Shown here: positions 18,610 through 27,791 of the stretch, piece after piece
How the letters are laid out: the number at the start of each line of letters is the position of its first letter
Numbering within the stretch: the first letter of the stretch is position 1
Assembly: GCA_039794405.1 (NCBI GenBank)
Contig: JBDIVL010000026.1
Span: 1 to 63,956, forward strand
Direction of reading: 5' to 3'
From: JBDIVL01 sp039794405
GTDB lineage: Bacteria; Planctomycetota; Brocadiia; Brocadiales; Brocadiaceae
Length of the DNA stretch: 63,956 nucleotides
The notes under the pieces: model-generated
Seen by the model: the letters and a program-made list of their open reading frames with translations, nothing else
Database searches by the model: none
What the model was told of the DNA's origin: nothing
Program-made: the position numbers and the translations under genes

Positions 18610-20859
18610 ATGAAAATGTTCTCATCAATTAAGTCCAAAATGCTTGTTTTTGGTCTTTCTATTTCACTTATACCGGTCTTCATAATTACCACCATATATT
18701 ATTTTCATGCCAAAAGTATTTTAAAATATGATACTTTTCAGGATTTAAAATCAATAGCACAATCCAAAATGCTTCACGTTGTGGATTGTATAAATGGAGT
18801 AAGAGTACGTACATTTTATCTCAGTATCGATAAGTTTATAAAAGAAAAACTTAAAGCAATCACTTATAACAAGGTTTCCAAACAGTATGCGATAATTAGT
18901 TTAAATAAGTACCTTCCGAATATCTTAAGCAGGACATCAAGTCAATCCCGTCTTATCGCAATAACCGTTGTGGATAAATCGGGCAAGGTTATTTCATCAA
19001 CAAATGAGAATTTAATTGGCAACGATGTGTCTCATGATGAGATATTCACACAGGGAATAAGTAAAAGTTATGGTGAAACCTTTGTAAGTCATCCTCATTT
19101 TTCTTCCTCCTTTAATACCCATTGTATATGTATTTCAGCACCAATTCTTCCGGAACAGAATGCTAAGCCGATAGGTGTCATTATCACTACTTTTAATATC
19201 GCATTCCTAAATGAGATTACTACCAATCTTACCGGAATGGGGAATACTGGTGAAGTATATTTGGTAAATAAAGACGGAACAATGATTACGGTACCAAAGT
19301 TCGTAAAAAATCCTTCCTTTAACCGAACGATAACTACGATGCCGATTTGTAAAATCAATGAAGAAAATAAAGAATGGGTTGGTATTTACCTGGATTATAG
19401 AAATATTCCTGTTGTTGGCGTCTCTATGAATATACCAGAATATGGCTGGATACTTGTAGTAAAAATAGATAAATCAGAGGCATTTGCTTCTTTGAAGATG
19501 TTGAATATTGTTGTGTTAACTCTAGGAATAATTTGCACAGGTATAGTTACGAGCGTCGGGGTTATCTTTGCCCTTTCTACATCAAAATCTATTATCAATT
19601 TAAAGGATGCGACAGAGAGATTTTCAAGAGGAGATTTAGACTACAGAATAAATATGCCCCGTAATGACGAAATTGGCAACTTGAGTAAGAGTTTTAACAT
19701 CATGGCAGAAGAACTTTCAAGTAAAATCAATGAACTTAGACAAACTGCAGAAGCACTGCGTATGAGTGAAAGTAAATATCGATTTCTCCTTGATAATCTT
19801 CCTTTAAGGATATTTTACAAAGATAGAAATTCAGTATATATATCCTGTAATGTAAATTATGCTAGAGACTTACACATAAAGCCAGAAGAAATTTCAGGAA
19901 AGACAGATTATGACTTTTATCCTAAAGAACTTGCTGAAAAGTACAGAACAGATGATAGGAAGATTATGGAATCGGGACAAAAAAAGGATACAGATGAGAA
20001 ATATTTTAAGGATGGACAAAAATTAATCATTCATACGGTTAGAGTTCCTATAAAAAATGAAAAGGGTGAGAGTATTGGTATATTGGGTTCTTTCCTGGAC
20101 ATTACTGAAAAAGCAAATCTGGAAAAAGAGACCCAACGGTCAAGAAATCTTGCATTGATAGGCGAATTAGCAGCAGGTGTAGCCCATGAAATCAATAATC
20201 CTGCAACAGGAGTTATTAATTGTGCTCAAATTTTATTAAATAAAAGTCGGGAAGGAAGTACGGAAAAAGACCTTGCCTGTAGAATTATAAAGGAAGGGGA
20301 TCGCATAGCTACTATCGTCAGTAAACTTCTTTCTTTTGCTAGACCTCAGGAGAAAAAAACCATAACAGACATGCATGAAATACTATTCGACACCCTTGTA
20401 CTGATAGAGAAACAACTGAAAAAAGATTGCATTACGATAAAACAAGATATTCCTAACGACTTACCGGAAATATTTGCTAACCCCCAACAGATTCAGCAAG
20501 TCTTCATGAATATTATCAGCAATGCACGATATGCTTTGAACCAAAAATATCCTGAAATACATGAAAATAAAATTCTTGAAATCTCAGGTGAAAAAATCAT
20601 GATACATAACCATCCTCATATAAAGATTACTTTTTGTGACCATGGCACCGGTATACCTGCCAATGTAAAAGATAAAATCATGAATCCATTTTTTACGACA
20701 AAACCACATGGTAAAGGAACAGGATTAGGTTTAAGTATCAGTCATAATATTATACATGATCATAATGGTAAACTTACCATCGACAGTGTCGAGGGAGAAT
20801 ATACCAAAGTCATCATTACTCTACCAACAAAAGTAAAAACCATCAGGGGAACAGCATAA
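18610..20859 (+). CDS. Sensor histidine kinase: Cache, HAMP, PAS, HisKA, HATPase
   Basis: This 749-residue membrane kinase has, in order: a TM helix (about 10-32), a dCache sensor in the periplasm (about 33-295), a second TM (about 300-322), HAMP (about 325-378), PAS (about 390-505), HisKA with phosphate-accepting His526 in AAGVAHEINNPATG, and HATPase with the N box (MNIISNARYAL), DHGTGIP and GKGTGLGLSISHNII. No response regulator is adjacent, so it is an orphan. The Cache part (MGNTGEVYLVNKDG) resembles the sensor at 1-1293. ATG at 18610 is preferred to the TTG at 18592. Confidence 0.92.
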   Translation: MKMFSSIKSKMLVFGLSISLIPVFIITTIYYFHAKSILKYDTFQDLKSIAQSKMLHVVDCINGVRVRTFYLSIDKFIKEKLKAITYNKVSKQYAIISLNKYLPNILSRTSSQSRLIAITVVDKSGKVISSTNENLIGNDVSHDEIFTQGISKSYGETFVSHPHFSSSFNTHCICISAPILPEQNAKPIGVIITTFNIAFLNEITTNLTGMGNTGEVYLVNKDGTMITVPKFVKNPSFNRTITTMPICKINEENKEWVGIYLDYRNIPVVGVSMNIPEYGWILVVKIDKSEAFASLKMLNIVVLTLGIICTGIVTSVGVIFALSTSKSIINLKDATERFSRGDLDYRINMPRNDEIGNLSKSFNIMAEELSSKINELRQTAEALRMSESKYRFLLDNLPLRIFYKDRNSVYISCNVNYARDLHIKPEEISGKTDYDFYPKELAEKYRTDDRKIMESGQKKDTDEKYFKDGQKLIIHTVRVPIKNEKGESIGILGSFLDITEKANLEKETQRSRNLALIGELAAGVAHEINNPATGVINCAQILLNKSREGSTEKDLACRIIKEGDRIATIVSKLLSFARPQEKKTITDMHEILFDTLVLIEKQLKKDCITIKQDIPNDLPEIFANPQQIQQVFMNIISNARYALNQKYPEIHENKILEISGEKIMIHNHPHIKITFCDHGTGIPANVKDKIMNPFFTTKPHGKGTGLGLSISHNIIHDHNGKLTIDSVEGEYTKVIITLPTKVKTIRGTA

Positions 20860-20989
20860 AACTCAAAGCAATTTCTCAAATTTGATATTATTTTTATTCA
20901 CTCGTTTCTTCATTATCAATGTGAAATGCAAATTTGTGATTTGTATACAAGTCTTAATTATACACTTTGCATTTTTCACCTCCGACACC

Positions 20990-21051
20990 GGGTTAGTTTA
21001 ATCATCCTCGATTGAATTGAAACGTTTAGTACGTTTCATATGCCTGGCACT
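20990..21051. repeat. MITE-like palindromic element, copy 3 (partial)
   Basis: GGTTAGTTTAATC followed by the hairpin ATCATCCTCGATTGAA, then GAAACGTTTAGTACGTTTC and TGCCTGGCAC match the left core of the other copies. The right half is missing. It lies between the convergent kinase and mnmE. Confidence 0.55.
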
Positions 21052-21112
21052 ATGGAGAAAATAAGATAAGATAGTATCTCACACCTGATTATAAGTAATG
21101 TGAAATAGTATC

Positions 21113-22546
21113 TTATTTACCAATACAAAAATCAGAAAATATTTTGTCTAAAATATCTTCTGTTGTAACCTCTCCTACAATTTCACCAATGGTATCAAGC
21201 GCCGTACGCATCTCTAATGCAATAAACTCATAACCTTCGTTAGCTCTTACCGATTCGATGGCCTGTTGAATTGATTTAAGAGAGCGCTGCAGTGCATTTT
21301 TTTGGCGCACATGAAAAATCGAGGAATTGCCTGAAATGTCTACCACTCCTCCCAAGACCTTCTTCACTAACATATCTTTAAGCTTTTCCAAACCTTCACC
21401 CGTTAAAGCGGAAGTATATACCATGGGATATTTCTTTAACTCTACAGGTAAAAGAGGATGAGAATGATTCTTTTGCAGATCACATTTGTTCATAACAACG
21501 ATCACATTATCAGATAAACTATCGACTCTTATTCTTCTTAATTGTTTGCTCACATCAATGTTGCTATCAAGAACAAGTAATACTATGTGTGCATTTTTCA
21601 AGACGGACTGCATCTTTTCCAATGACCCGGGAATAACAATATCCCTTTGCTCAAAGGGTACAGGAATACGTTTTGTATCATCGATCCCTGCAGTATCAAT
21701 CAACTGAAAGCAAATGCCACTCATTTCTAAAACATCTGCAACAACATCACGCGTCGTTCCTGATACATCGCTGACGATAGACCTTTTCTTTCCTAACAGG
21801 GCATTCATAATGCTTGACTTCCCGACGTTGGGGCTCCCAAAGAAAACCGTATAAATCCCTTCCAGAGAAGCCTTTCCCGTTTCTGACTGAACCAAAAGAC
21901 GTGATATATCCTTTTCAATTGCTTTTAGCCTGTCTATAACTTCTCCAGCGGATATTAGCTCAATATCCTGATCCGAAAAATCAATTGCGGCCTCTACGTA
22001 TGAACAAAGGGAAATTATTTCATCCTGAATGTATTTCATATGCAGGGAAACTGTTCCTGATAACTGTCCAACCGCCGTCTCCAGTTCACGGTCTGACTGA
22101 GCGTGGATAATGCGCATTACAGCTTCTGCCTGGGTAAGATCTATCCGGCCGTGCAGAAAAGCACGTTTGGTAAACTCACCTGGCTGTGAGAGTCGTATAC
22201 TTCTCTTTGCTTGAATTCCTTTTGATAGAATCCCATCTAAGAGCATTTCCACCAGTGGCGGGGAAGAAAAGGTATGGATTTCTACCACATCTTCCCTTGT
22301 ATAAGAGTGTGGTTGTTTCATAATATAGAGAGTAACCGGAATGTCAACAGACTCTTTTTCAAGGCAAATGCGCCCTCTTATTGAAATATAGGTAGAAATA
22401 GCCTCTAAATCAATGTCATACGTGGGAATAAAAAGATCCTTTATGCTATGGATTGCCTCAGAACCGCTGATTTTGATGATAGCATGAAATGACCTCCCCG
22501 GTGGCGTGGAAAGCGCAATGATGGTGTCCTGAATCACAGGGAACAT
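21113..22546 (-). CDS. mnmE: tRNA modification GTPase MnmE (TrmE)
   Basis: This 477-residue GTPase, with MnmG, modifies the wobble uridine (cmnm5U) of several tRNAs. The N-terminal formyl-THF-like domain starts DTIIALSTPPG, an internal G domain is inserted in a helical domain (GSPNVGKSS, the GTTRD switch and DTAG, then NKCD), and the protein ends in CIGK, the family's C-terminal FCIGK signature whose Cys is required for modification. It follows yidC by 16 bp, a common yidC-mnmE pairing. Confidence 0.97.
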   Translation of the reverse strand: MFPVIQDTIIALSTPPGRSFHAIIKISGSEAIHSIKDLFIPTYDIDLEAISTYISIRGRICLEKESVDIPVTLYIMKQPHSYTREDVVEIHTFSSPPLVEMLLDGILSKGIQAKRSIRLSQPGEFTKRAFLHGRIDLTQAEAVMRIIHAQSDRELETAVGQLSGTVSLHMKYIQDEIISLCSYVEAAIDFSDQDIELISAGEVIDRLKAIEKDISRLLVQSETGKASLEGIYTVFFGSPNVGKSSIMNALLGKKRSIVSDVSGTTRDVVADVLEMSGICFQLIDTAGIDDTKRIPVPFEQRDIVIPGSLEKMQSVLKNAHIVLLVLDSNIDVSKQLRRIRVDSLSDNVIVVMNKCDLQKNHSHPLLPVELKKYPMVYTSALTGEGLEKLKDMLVKKVLGGVVDISGNSSIFHVRQKNALQRSLKSIQQAIESVRANEGYEFIALEMRTALDTIGEIVGEVTTEDILDKIFSDFCIGK

Positions 22547-22562
22547 ACAAAAATATGGGGAA

Positions 22563-24251
22563 CTACCTGGGTTTTATTTTTTTGAGAGACTTTCGGATTA
22601 CAATACCTTCAATAATACTCAAAAGAGTGCTCGTTGTCCAGTAAATGGTAAGTCCTGAAGGCATGTGATAAAGGATAAAGGCAAACATGATAGGCATAAA
22701 CGACATCATTTTTTGCTGGGCCTGTGCCTGCGGATCGGCTGCAGGGGCCTTCGGAGTCGTTTTCATCTGAGCAATGGAAGCACCTGTCATAATAAGTGGT
22801 AACACATTAAGGGCATTACCGAGAAAAGGAATGGAAAACGGAAGCTGCATTAAGGTATCCGGCCTTGAGAGGTCATTAATCCAGAACATAAATGGTGCTT
22901 GCCTCATTTCAAAAGAAAGCTGCAAGGTACGGAAAAGTGCAAAAAATACCGGTAATTGCAGCAGCATCGGTAGGCAACCGCTCATTGGATTGACGCCGTA
23001 TTTTTTAAACAACAACATCTGCTCTTTTCCCATCCTCTGCTTATCATGCTTATACTTTTCTTTTAATTGGTTAATCATTGGCTGCAGTTGTTGCATCCGA
23101 AACATAGAAACCTGACTTTTCCTCGTTAATGGAAACAGGATGGCTTTAATTATAATAGTCAACACAATAATGGAGATACCATAATTAGGAATCATACGGT
23201 ATACACCATTTAAAAAGGCTAAAAGAACTTTACTAATCGAACTTAACCAACCATAACTAAGCAGTGCATCTAAAGTTTCATATTGCTCCAGAACTTCTTC
23301 TTTTTTTGGTCCAACAAAATAGAGATAGGTATGCTTGATAGTCTCACCCGGAGAAATACGGAAATTATTGGTCTGTAAATTAACCATAAAATCGCCATGC
23401 GCTGCCTTTTCACCCGTAAGGTTTTCCTGGGCATCAAACCCCTGTGCATGAATAAATGCTGTCAAATCATTGGTTACAGGCTTCAAGATCGTGGCGAAGT
23501 ATTTATTCATTGACCCGGCCCAGGTAATACCTACCGATTCATTTTTCGATGGCAAATCTTTGGGTGGTGTGCGTATCAGCTTAATCCTTTTATTCCCCAA
23601 ATCTACGCCGGCTACTGCGGCCATATCGGCGGAAGGCTCACCTTCATGGGTAATCATAGAAGATGCAATAATGCTGTATGCTGATGAGAGCGGAATGTCA
23701 GTAGTGTTCTGAAGGAGAATTTCCAAATCTACGTGATATTTGTCCGGAGGTAAACTCACTGTCTTAACAAGATTAACTCCATCTTCTGTCGTAGTAAATA
23801 CAATCTTACCCTTGCTCTGTTCCAGAACCGTATATCTCTGTTTTCGAAAATTCGTTTTTTGAAGGATACTATCAATCGCAAGCGGGTGATACTCAATATC
23901 AGCGCTTTTTATTAAATCCAGGACGCCTTTCCTTTCTGTTTCCTTAAATTTTTTCAGTTTTATCGATTTCAGCGCCGCACCCTCGTTTGTCCACACCATC
24001 TCTACAAAATCGTTTTCAATAACAACATCCTTAAGCGGGATATCTGTTTGGGCTTGTGCAGGTCGAGCAGGCAGAATCGATAAAGGTTCCGGTTCTGCAA
24101 TAGTCTTCGGCTCTTGGTATTCTCCTGAAGTAACCTCTTCTCCTTTTTTCTCAGGAACTTTTTTAGGAGAGAATAAGGGCAATATAAAGGGATAATACAA
24201 TAACATAATTATCCCGCAAATAATCATAGCAATAAGCGCCTTTTTATCCAT
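22563..24251 (-). CDS. yidC: Membrane protein insertase YidC
   Basis: The 562-residue Gram-negative-type insertase folds proteins into the inner membrane alone or with SecYEG. It has one N-terminal TM (about 5-28), a large periplasmic beta-sandwich (about 60-330), and the five-TM Oxa1 core from about 345 (YGISIIVLTIIIKAILFPLT, then the charged cytoplasmic hairpin QLQPMINQLKEKYKHD). The final residues are basic (KKIKPR). Its ATG overlaps the stop of the Trm112-like gene by one base, and mnmE follows, giving a compact operon. Confidence 0.97.
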   Translation of the reverse strand: MDKKALIAMIICGIIMLLYYPFILPLFSPKKVPEKKGEEVTSGEYQEPKTIAEPEPLSILPARPAQAQTDIPLKDVVIENDFVEMVWTNEGAALKSIKLKKFKETERKGVLDLIKSADIEYHPLAIDSILQKTNFRKQRYTVLEQSKGKIVFTTTEDGVNLVKTVSLPPDKYHVDLEILLQNTTDIPLSSAYSIIASSMITHEGEPSADMAAVAGVDLGNKRIKLIRTPPKDLPSKNESVGITWAGSMNKYFATILKPVTNDLTAFIHAQGFDAQENLTGEKAAHGDFMVNLQTNNFRISPGETIKHTYLYFVGPKKEEVLEQYETLDALLSYGWLSSISKVLLAFLNGVYRMIPNYGISIIVLTIIIKAILFPLTRKSQVSMFRMQQLQPMINQLKEKYKHDKQRMGKEQMLLFKKYGVNPMSGCLPMLLQLPVFFALFRTLQLSFEMRQAPFMFWINDLSRPDTLMQLPFSIPFLGNALNVLPLIMTGASIAQMKTTPKAPAADPQAQAQQKMMSFMPIMFAFILYHMPSGLTIYWTTSTLLSIIEGIVIRKSLKKIKPR

Positions 24252-24430
24252 TAGCTTCCCTTCTTTGATCCCTCAGGTAATTCAGCTTCATCAATAAGCA
24301 TAACGGGAATATCGTCTCTTATTGGATACCGCCGTCCGCACTTTGTACACACAATCCGGTCGTCTTCCAGACGAACGTCTGCTTTACAGAGCGGACAGGC
24401 AAGAATATCCAACAATTCTTTAGAAATCAT
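24251..24430 (-). CDS. Trm112-like zinc-ribbon protein (UPF0434/YcaR type)
   Basis: This 59-residue protein has the pattern ELLDILACPLCKADV...CTKCGRRYPIRDDIPVMLIDEA. The CPxC and CxxCG cysteine pairs form a zinc ribbon, and YPIRDDIPVML is diagnostic of the Trm112/YcaR family. Homologues act as small activating partners of methyltransferases or remain uncharacterised in bacteria. The TAA stop shares its last base with the yidC start, so the two are translationally coupled. Confidence 0.88.
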   Translation of the reverse strand: MISKELLDILACPLCKADVRLEDDRIVCTKCGRRYPIRDDIPVMLIDEAELPEGSKKGS

Positions 24431-24504
24431 ATCACATATCCCCTACAAAAATTATTAACAAGTTAAGAATGTTAACAAACTGGCACAACAATTTCAAATT
24501 AAAA

Positions 24505-25275
24505 TTACGTTCCCCTGGCAATTTCAGGTCTATCGGGAGGTGCCCCATTGAGGGATATTTGAATGTCAGCATAGTTTACCGGCTGCTCTATCTTTATCCT
24601 ATTTAAACGAACCAATTCCAATAAGGCCAGGAAAAATCCGATAATTCGATTCCTTTCACGTATCCCTTCAAAAAGGTTGGTAAAGGATATCACCGTCTGG
24701 AAATGGACTCTTTCTAAAACCTCGTTCATATAATCCTGTATTGGTGTGTCATCATAGGTCACCTTTGCAGACACGTTTGACAATGTCTGCTTCATAAGTT
24801 GGGAAAACTTTTGCAAAAGATCCCATATTCTTATACCTTCAAGCGGTAGCTGTTCTCCTTTGTCTTCATCTGTTGTTTCAAGAGGAGATTGTTTCAGCAT
24901 CCGGGGCCACTTCTTTTCCCACTCAGCGGCTTTGGAAGCCAAGATAATGGAACTTTCTTTATATCGTTTGTATTCCAGGAGTTGTTTTACCAGGGATAAT
25001 CGCGGGTCGTCTTCCTCCTCTTCATCATCCTGGGTTGTTGTACGGGGAAGGAGCATATACGACTTAATGTACATGAGAGTCGCCGCCATCACTAAAAAAT
25101 CTCCTACAATATCCATATCAAGGCTCTGAAGGGCTTCTATGTATTGTAAGTATTGATCTGTAATCCGTGCAATAGGGATATCGTAAATATTTACTTCTTC
25201 CTTCCGGATTAAATACAGGAGCAAATCAACAGGCCCGTTGTAAATATCCAGATTTACTTTATATTCGCTTATCAT
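24505..25275 (-). CDS. scpA: Segregation and condensation protein A
   Basis: ScpA is the kleisin that bridges the SMC heads. The 256-residue protein starts with the family motif YNGPVDLLLYLIRKEEVNIYDIPIARITDQYLQYI, has a variable acidic middle (DDEEEEDDP) and ends with a winged helix (FLALLELVRLNRIKIEQ) that binds the SMC head cap. No scpB follows in the window. It lies upstream of the Trm112-like gene by 74 bp on the same strand and may share its transcript. SMC itself is encoded 12 kb away. Confidence 0.93.
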   Translation of the reverse strand: MISEYKVNLDIYNGPVDLLLYLIRKEEVNIYDIPIARITDQYLQYIEALQSLDMDIVGDFLVMAATLMYIKSYMLLPRTTTQDDEEEEDDPRLSLVKQLLEYKRYKESSIILASKAAEWEKKWPRMLKQSPLETTDEDKGEQLPLEGIRIWDLLQKFSQLMKQTLSNVSAKVTYDDTPIQDYMNEVLERVHFQTVISFTNLFEGIRERNRIIGFFLALLELVRLNRIKIEQPVNYADIQISLNGAPPDRPEIARGT

Positions 25276-25296
25276 TTCTTATTTCCCTATCAGCGG

Positions 25297-25390
25297 TTTA
25301 TCTTTACCAGTGGATCAGGTTTTAAAAGCAACCAGGATTGAATAAGCAATCAGTTATCTGCAGTCAGCTTGCAGCTTCTTCCCAATTGCT
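25297..25390. repeat. Direct repeat copy 1 flanking the M50 peptidase, with heptamer array
   Basis: TATCTTTACCAGTGG, then TTTTAAAAGCAACCAG and an array of degenerate 7-mers (AATCAGT TATCTGC) ending in GCAGCTTCTTCCC. The related copy at 26210-26306 lies on the other side of the M50 gene in the same orientation. A separate palindrome with arms GTAGAGACGCAA is at about 25398-25425. Confidence 0.65.
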
Positions 25391-25486
25391 AAAAGTAGTA
25401 GAGACGCAAAATCTTGCGTTTCTACAGTCCTTACAATTTGAAATACATGAAAAACAGGGAGGTGAAAAAATTTCTTCGCGCTAAGA

Positions 25487-26113
25487 TTATAAACCCGTAA
25501 ATAACCTGAGAAAATACTGAACAGGAGGGCCGAGCACCACGCTGAAAATTGAAACGCCGGTAAAATTTCCCATAATGATCAGTCCTAATAAGATAAAGGG
25601 ACTGTAGCGCTCAATCTCTTTATATTTCATAGCCATTGGGTAAGGCAATAAGCCTTCCAGGATATGTGAACCATCCAGGGGAAATAAGGGAATCATATTA
25701 AAAAATGCCAACGATAAATTCATAATAATCCCTGTTAACAACAAATTATAAAAAACAGCAGATATATTCATTGGTAATGATGTGCTGCGTAATATTTGGA
25801 AAATTATACCAAATACCAGTGCAGAAACGAAGTTAGAGGCAGGTCCAGCAAACGATACAATTACATTATCCCGGCGGGGGTTTCTAAAATTGTTAGGGTT
25901 TATAGGGACAGGTTTGCCCCATCCAAAATGGGCAATGACAAAACATATCGCCCCCAAAATATCAATATGAGCCAGTGGGTTTAATGTCAATCGGCCTTGC
26001 AGCCTTGCTGTGGGGTCACCAAACTTGTTCGCGGTCCAGCCGTGAAAATACTCATGAATAGTTAATGCGTAAAGTATAGCGGGAATTGAAACGATTAAAT
26101 TGTTTAAATCCAC
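25487..26113 (-). CDS. Site-2-protease family M50 metallopeptidase
   Basis: The 208-residue membrane peptidase has the zinc motif HEYFH at residues 20-24 in the first helix and the third zinc ligand in FPLDGSHIL (Asp near 148). Six or so membrane segments and the short length without a PDZ domain match the YwhC/Rip3-like minimal S2P group. Substrates in this group are often unknown; candidates are anti-sigma factors or remnant signal peptides. GTG is the start, with AAGGAG about 11 bp upstream. The gene is bracketed by directly repeated sequence of about 90 bp. Confidence 0.9.
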   Translation of the reverse strand: MDLNNLIVSIPAILYALTIHEYFHGWTANKFGDPTARLQGRLTLNPLAHIDILGAICFVIAHFGWGKPVPINPNNFRNPRRDNVIVSFAGPASNFVSALVFGIIFQILRSTSLPMNISAVFYNLLLTGIIMNLSLAFFNMIPLFPLDGSHILEGLLPYPMAMKYKEIERYSPFILLGLIIMGNFTGVSIFSVVLGPPVQYFLRLFTGL

Positions 26114-26209
26114 AAACGTTATTTCTCCTTATTTAAATATTTCTGGCATGGTAACACAATAAGAATAGATTGTCAAGCTTGGAACATTTGGTTAAATACT
26201 TTCTCTGAG

Positions 26210-26303
26210 ATTTATCTTTACCAATGGGCAAAGTTTTAAAAGCAACCAGCCCAGTATTGTATAAGCAATCAGCTATCAGCGGTCGGCATGCAGCTTCTGC
26301 CCT
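26210..26303. repeat. Direct repeat copy 2 flanking the M50 peptidase, with heptamer array
   Basis: TTATCTTTACCAATGG, then TTTTAAAAGCAACCAG, then 7-mers AATCAGC TATCAGC GGTCGGC ATGCAGC. It is in the same orientation as 25297-25390 and runs directly into MITE-like copy 4. Confidence 0.65.
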
Positions 26304-26305
26304 AT

Positions 26306-26628
26306 TAAGTACCTGAACATAAATTTTTGTACTTTTTTGGAGTATTGTCAGGGTTGGTTCAGTCGTCCACGATTGAACCGGAATGTTTTGGCACGTTTGC
26401 CTGCCTATGCCTTACACTCATTAAAAGCTGTACATCAATTCCAAGCATATGGTTCAATCTGCAAGATAGAACCCAATGTCATTAAGTTAAGCTACCTGCG
26501 GTAAAAGTCCCCCTTAATAAAGGGGGAACAAAGGGGGTTGTTTTGATCAATAATCCTTAACTTCATGACATTGAGATTGAACCAACCCTGGGAAAATAAA
26601 GATACCAATATTTCTGTCCAGGTACTTA
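26306..26628. repeat. MITE-like palindromic element, copy 4, carrying a different nested element
   Basis: The ends TAAGTACCTG and CCAGGTACTTA are inverted. The interior parallels copy 1 (2624-2961): GGTTGGTTCAGTCGTCCACG, a TGTACATCAATTCCAA segment and a terminal GGGAAAATAAAGATA. A second palindromic block (26474-26573) interrupts the right hairpin. It occupies much of the gap between the M50 gene and the polysaccharide locus. Confidence 0.75.
26474..26573. repeat. Nested palindromic insertion inside MITE-like copy 4
   Basis: The ends CAATGTCATTAAGTTAAG and CTTAACTTCATGACATTG are inverted repeats with one mismatch in 18. The interior has a hairpin CCCCCTTAATAAAGGGGG. Copies 1 and 5 of the host element lack it. 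Confidence 0.7.
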
Positions 26629-26881
26629 TCATTCTCTTTTACCTTGACACTAGGTTAAACATTTATTAATTTGTTCTTCTATAATTTTTGACATAAAAGC
26701 CTAGCCGGAAACCCAGACTCTCATTCCGGGTTGTAAAGGATCGAAGAACCTTTCCGCACAGAGTTACAAAAGATTTCTTATTCCGTTCTGCTTCGTTTGG
26801 GATTACAATACTCGTTTTCGGACAGGCTCTCAATCGCAAATACATGTTTTTCTTCGTGATTTGGTTGCAAATCGCAGCGCC

Positions 26882-27784
26882 ATGGTCTATATTTCTGCTA
26901 TTATTGTAAACTGGAATACACAAAATATATTGATTCACTGCCTTGAATCATTGTATGAAAATACAAAAAACCCTTTTGATGTCTATATTATTGATAACAA
27001 TCCTGGAAAAAGAGATACCAAATTAGAAACCATTATCCAAAAATATGAAAATATCTCTGTCATAAAAAATGGAAGAAATCTAGGCTTTGCATATGCGGTA
27101 AACCAGGGAATTTTAAGGTCCAAAGGTGACTATGTACTTACCCTTAATCCTGATGTCATGGTAACCGGAGACTACGTTGATTTATTGTTCAATGCAATAA
27201 AGACAGACAAAAAGATCGGTGCAGTTTCTGGAAAATTGATTACCCTGGGAGATGAGAGGATACTAGACAGTACAGGACAGATTATTTACCAAAACCGTTT
27301 CGCAAGAGACCGTGGTCATCATGAAATTGATGCCGGTCAATACCAGGAAGGTTATGTTTTTGGGACATGCGCTGCAGCTACTTTATACCGGAGAGAAATG
27401 CTGGAAGATGTCAAAATAGACAATGAATATTTTGACAGTGACTTTTTTGCATACCTTGAAGATGTTGATCTGGCATGGAGGGCGCAGATGAAGGGTTGGA
27501 AATTCTCCTTTATTAAAAATGCCGTAGCCTATCACCAGAGGGCAGCTTCAACCAAAACCTTATTTAAGAAGACAAAACGGAAATTTTGGGGCTGGAGAAA
27601 TCGGTATCTTATGATCATAAAAAATGATTCTTTGCTCAGTGTAGTGATAAATTTGCCTTTTCTCCTGCTTAGCCCTCTAAAATCAGTAAAGATGCTGAGA
27701 AAGAGACGTGTTATCCAAAAAAGAAGGTTAGTAAAACACGATGAAATTGCAAAATGGTTTTTACCCTACGGCCCCGGGCGATAA
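26882..27784 (+). CDS. Family 2 glycosyltransferase (rhamnosyltransferase-like)
   Basis: The 300-residue protein has a GT-A fold: it starts MVYISAIIVNWN, has the acceptor-side NxG motif NGRNLGFAYAVNQG, the metal/sugar-nucleotide motif in TLNPDV, and the acceptor motif FAYLEDVDLAWRAQMKGW. The C-terminal basic helix is typical of dTDP-rhamnosyl-type transferases for O-antigen. The ATG at 26882 is used because the longer frame begins with TTG and adds no conserved residues. It is the first gene of the + strand polysaccharide locus and ends 7 bp before the next transferase. Confidence 0.9.
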   Translation: MVYISAIIVNWNTQNILIHCLESLYENTKNPFDVYIIDNNPGKRDTKLETIIQKYENISVIKNGRNLGFAYAVNQGILRSKGDYVLTLNPDVMVTGDYVDLLFNAIKTDKKIGAVSGKLITLGDERILDSTGQIIYQNRFARDRGHHEIDAGQYQEGYVFGTCAAATLYRREMLEDVKIDNEYFDSDFFAYLEDVDLAWRAQMKGWKFSFIKNAVAYHQRAASTKTLFKKTKRKFWGWRNRYLMIIKNDSLLSVVINLPFLLLSPLKSVKMLRKRRVIQKRRLVKHDEIAKWFLPYGPGR

Positions 27785-27791
27785 AACAAAA

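Noticed and set aside
26666..26938. Minus-strand 90-codon frame opposite the start of the first glycosyltransferase
   Set aside because: Antisense to a well-supported gene and partly in intergenic repeat sequence.
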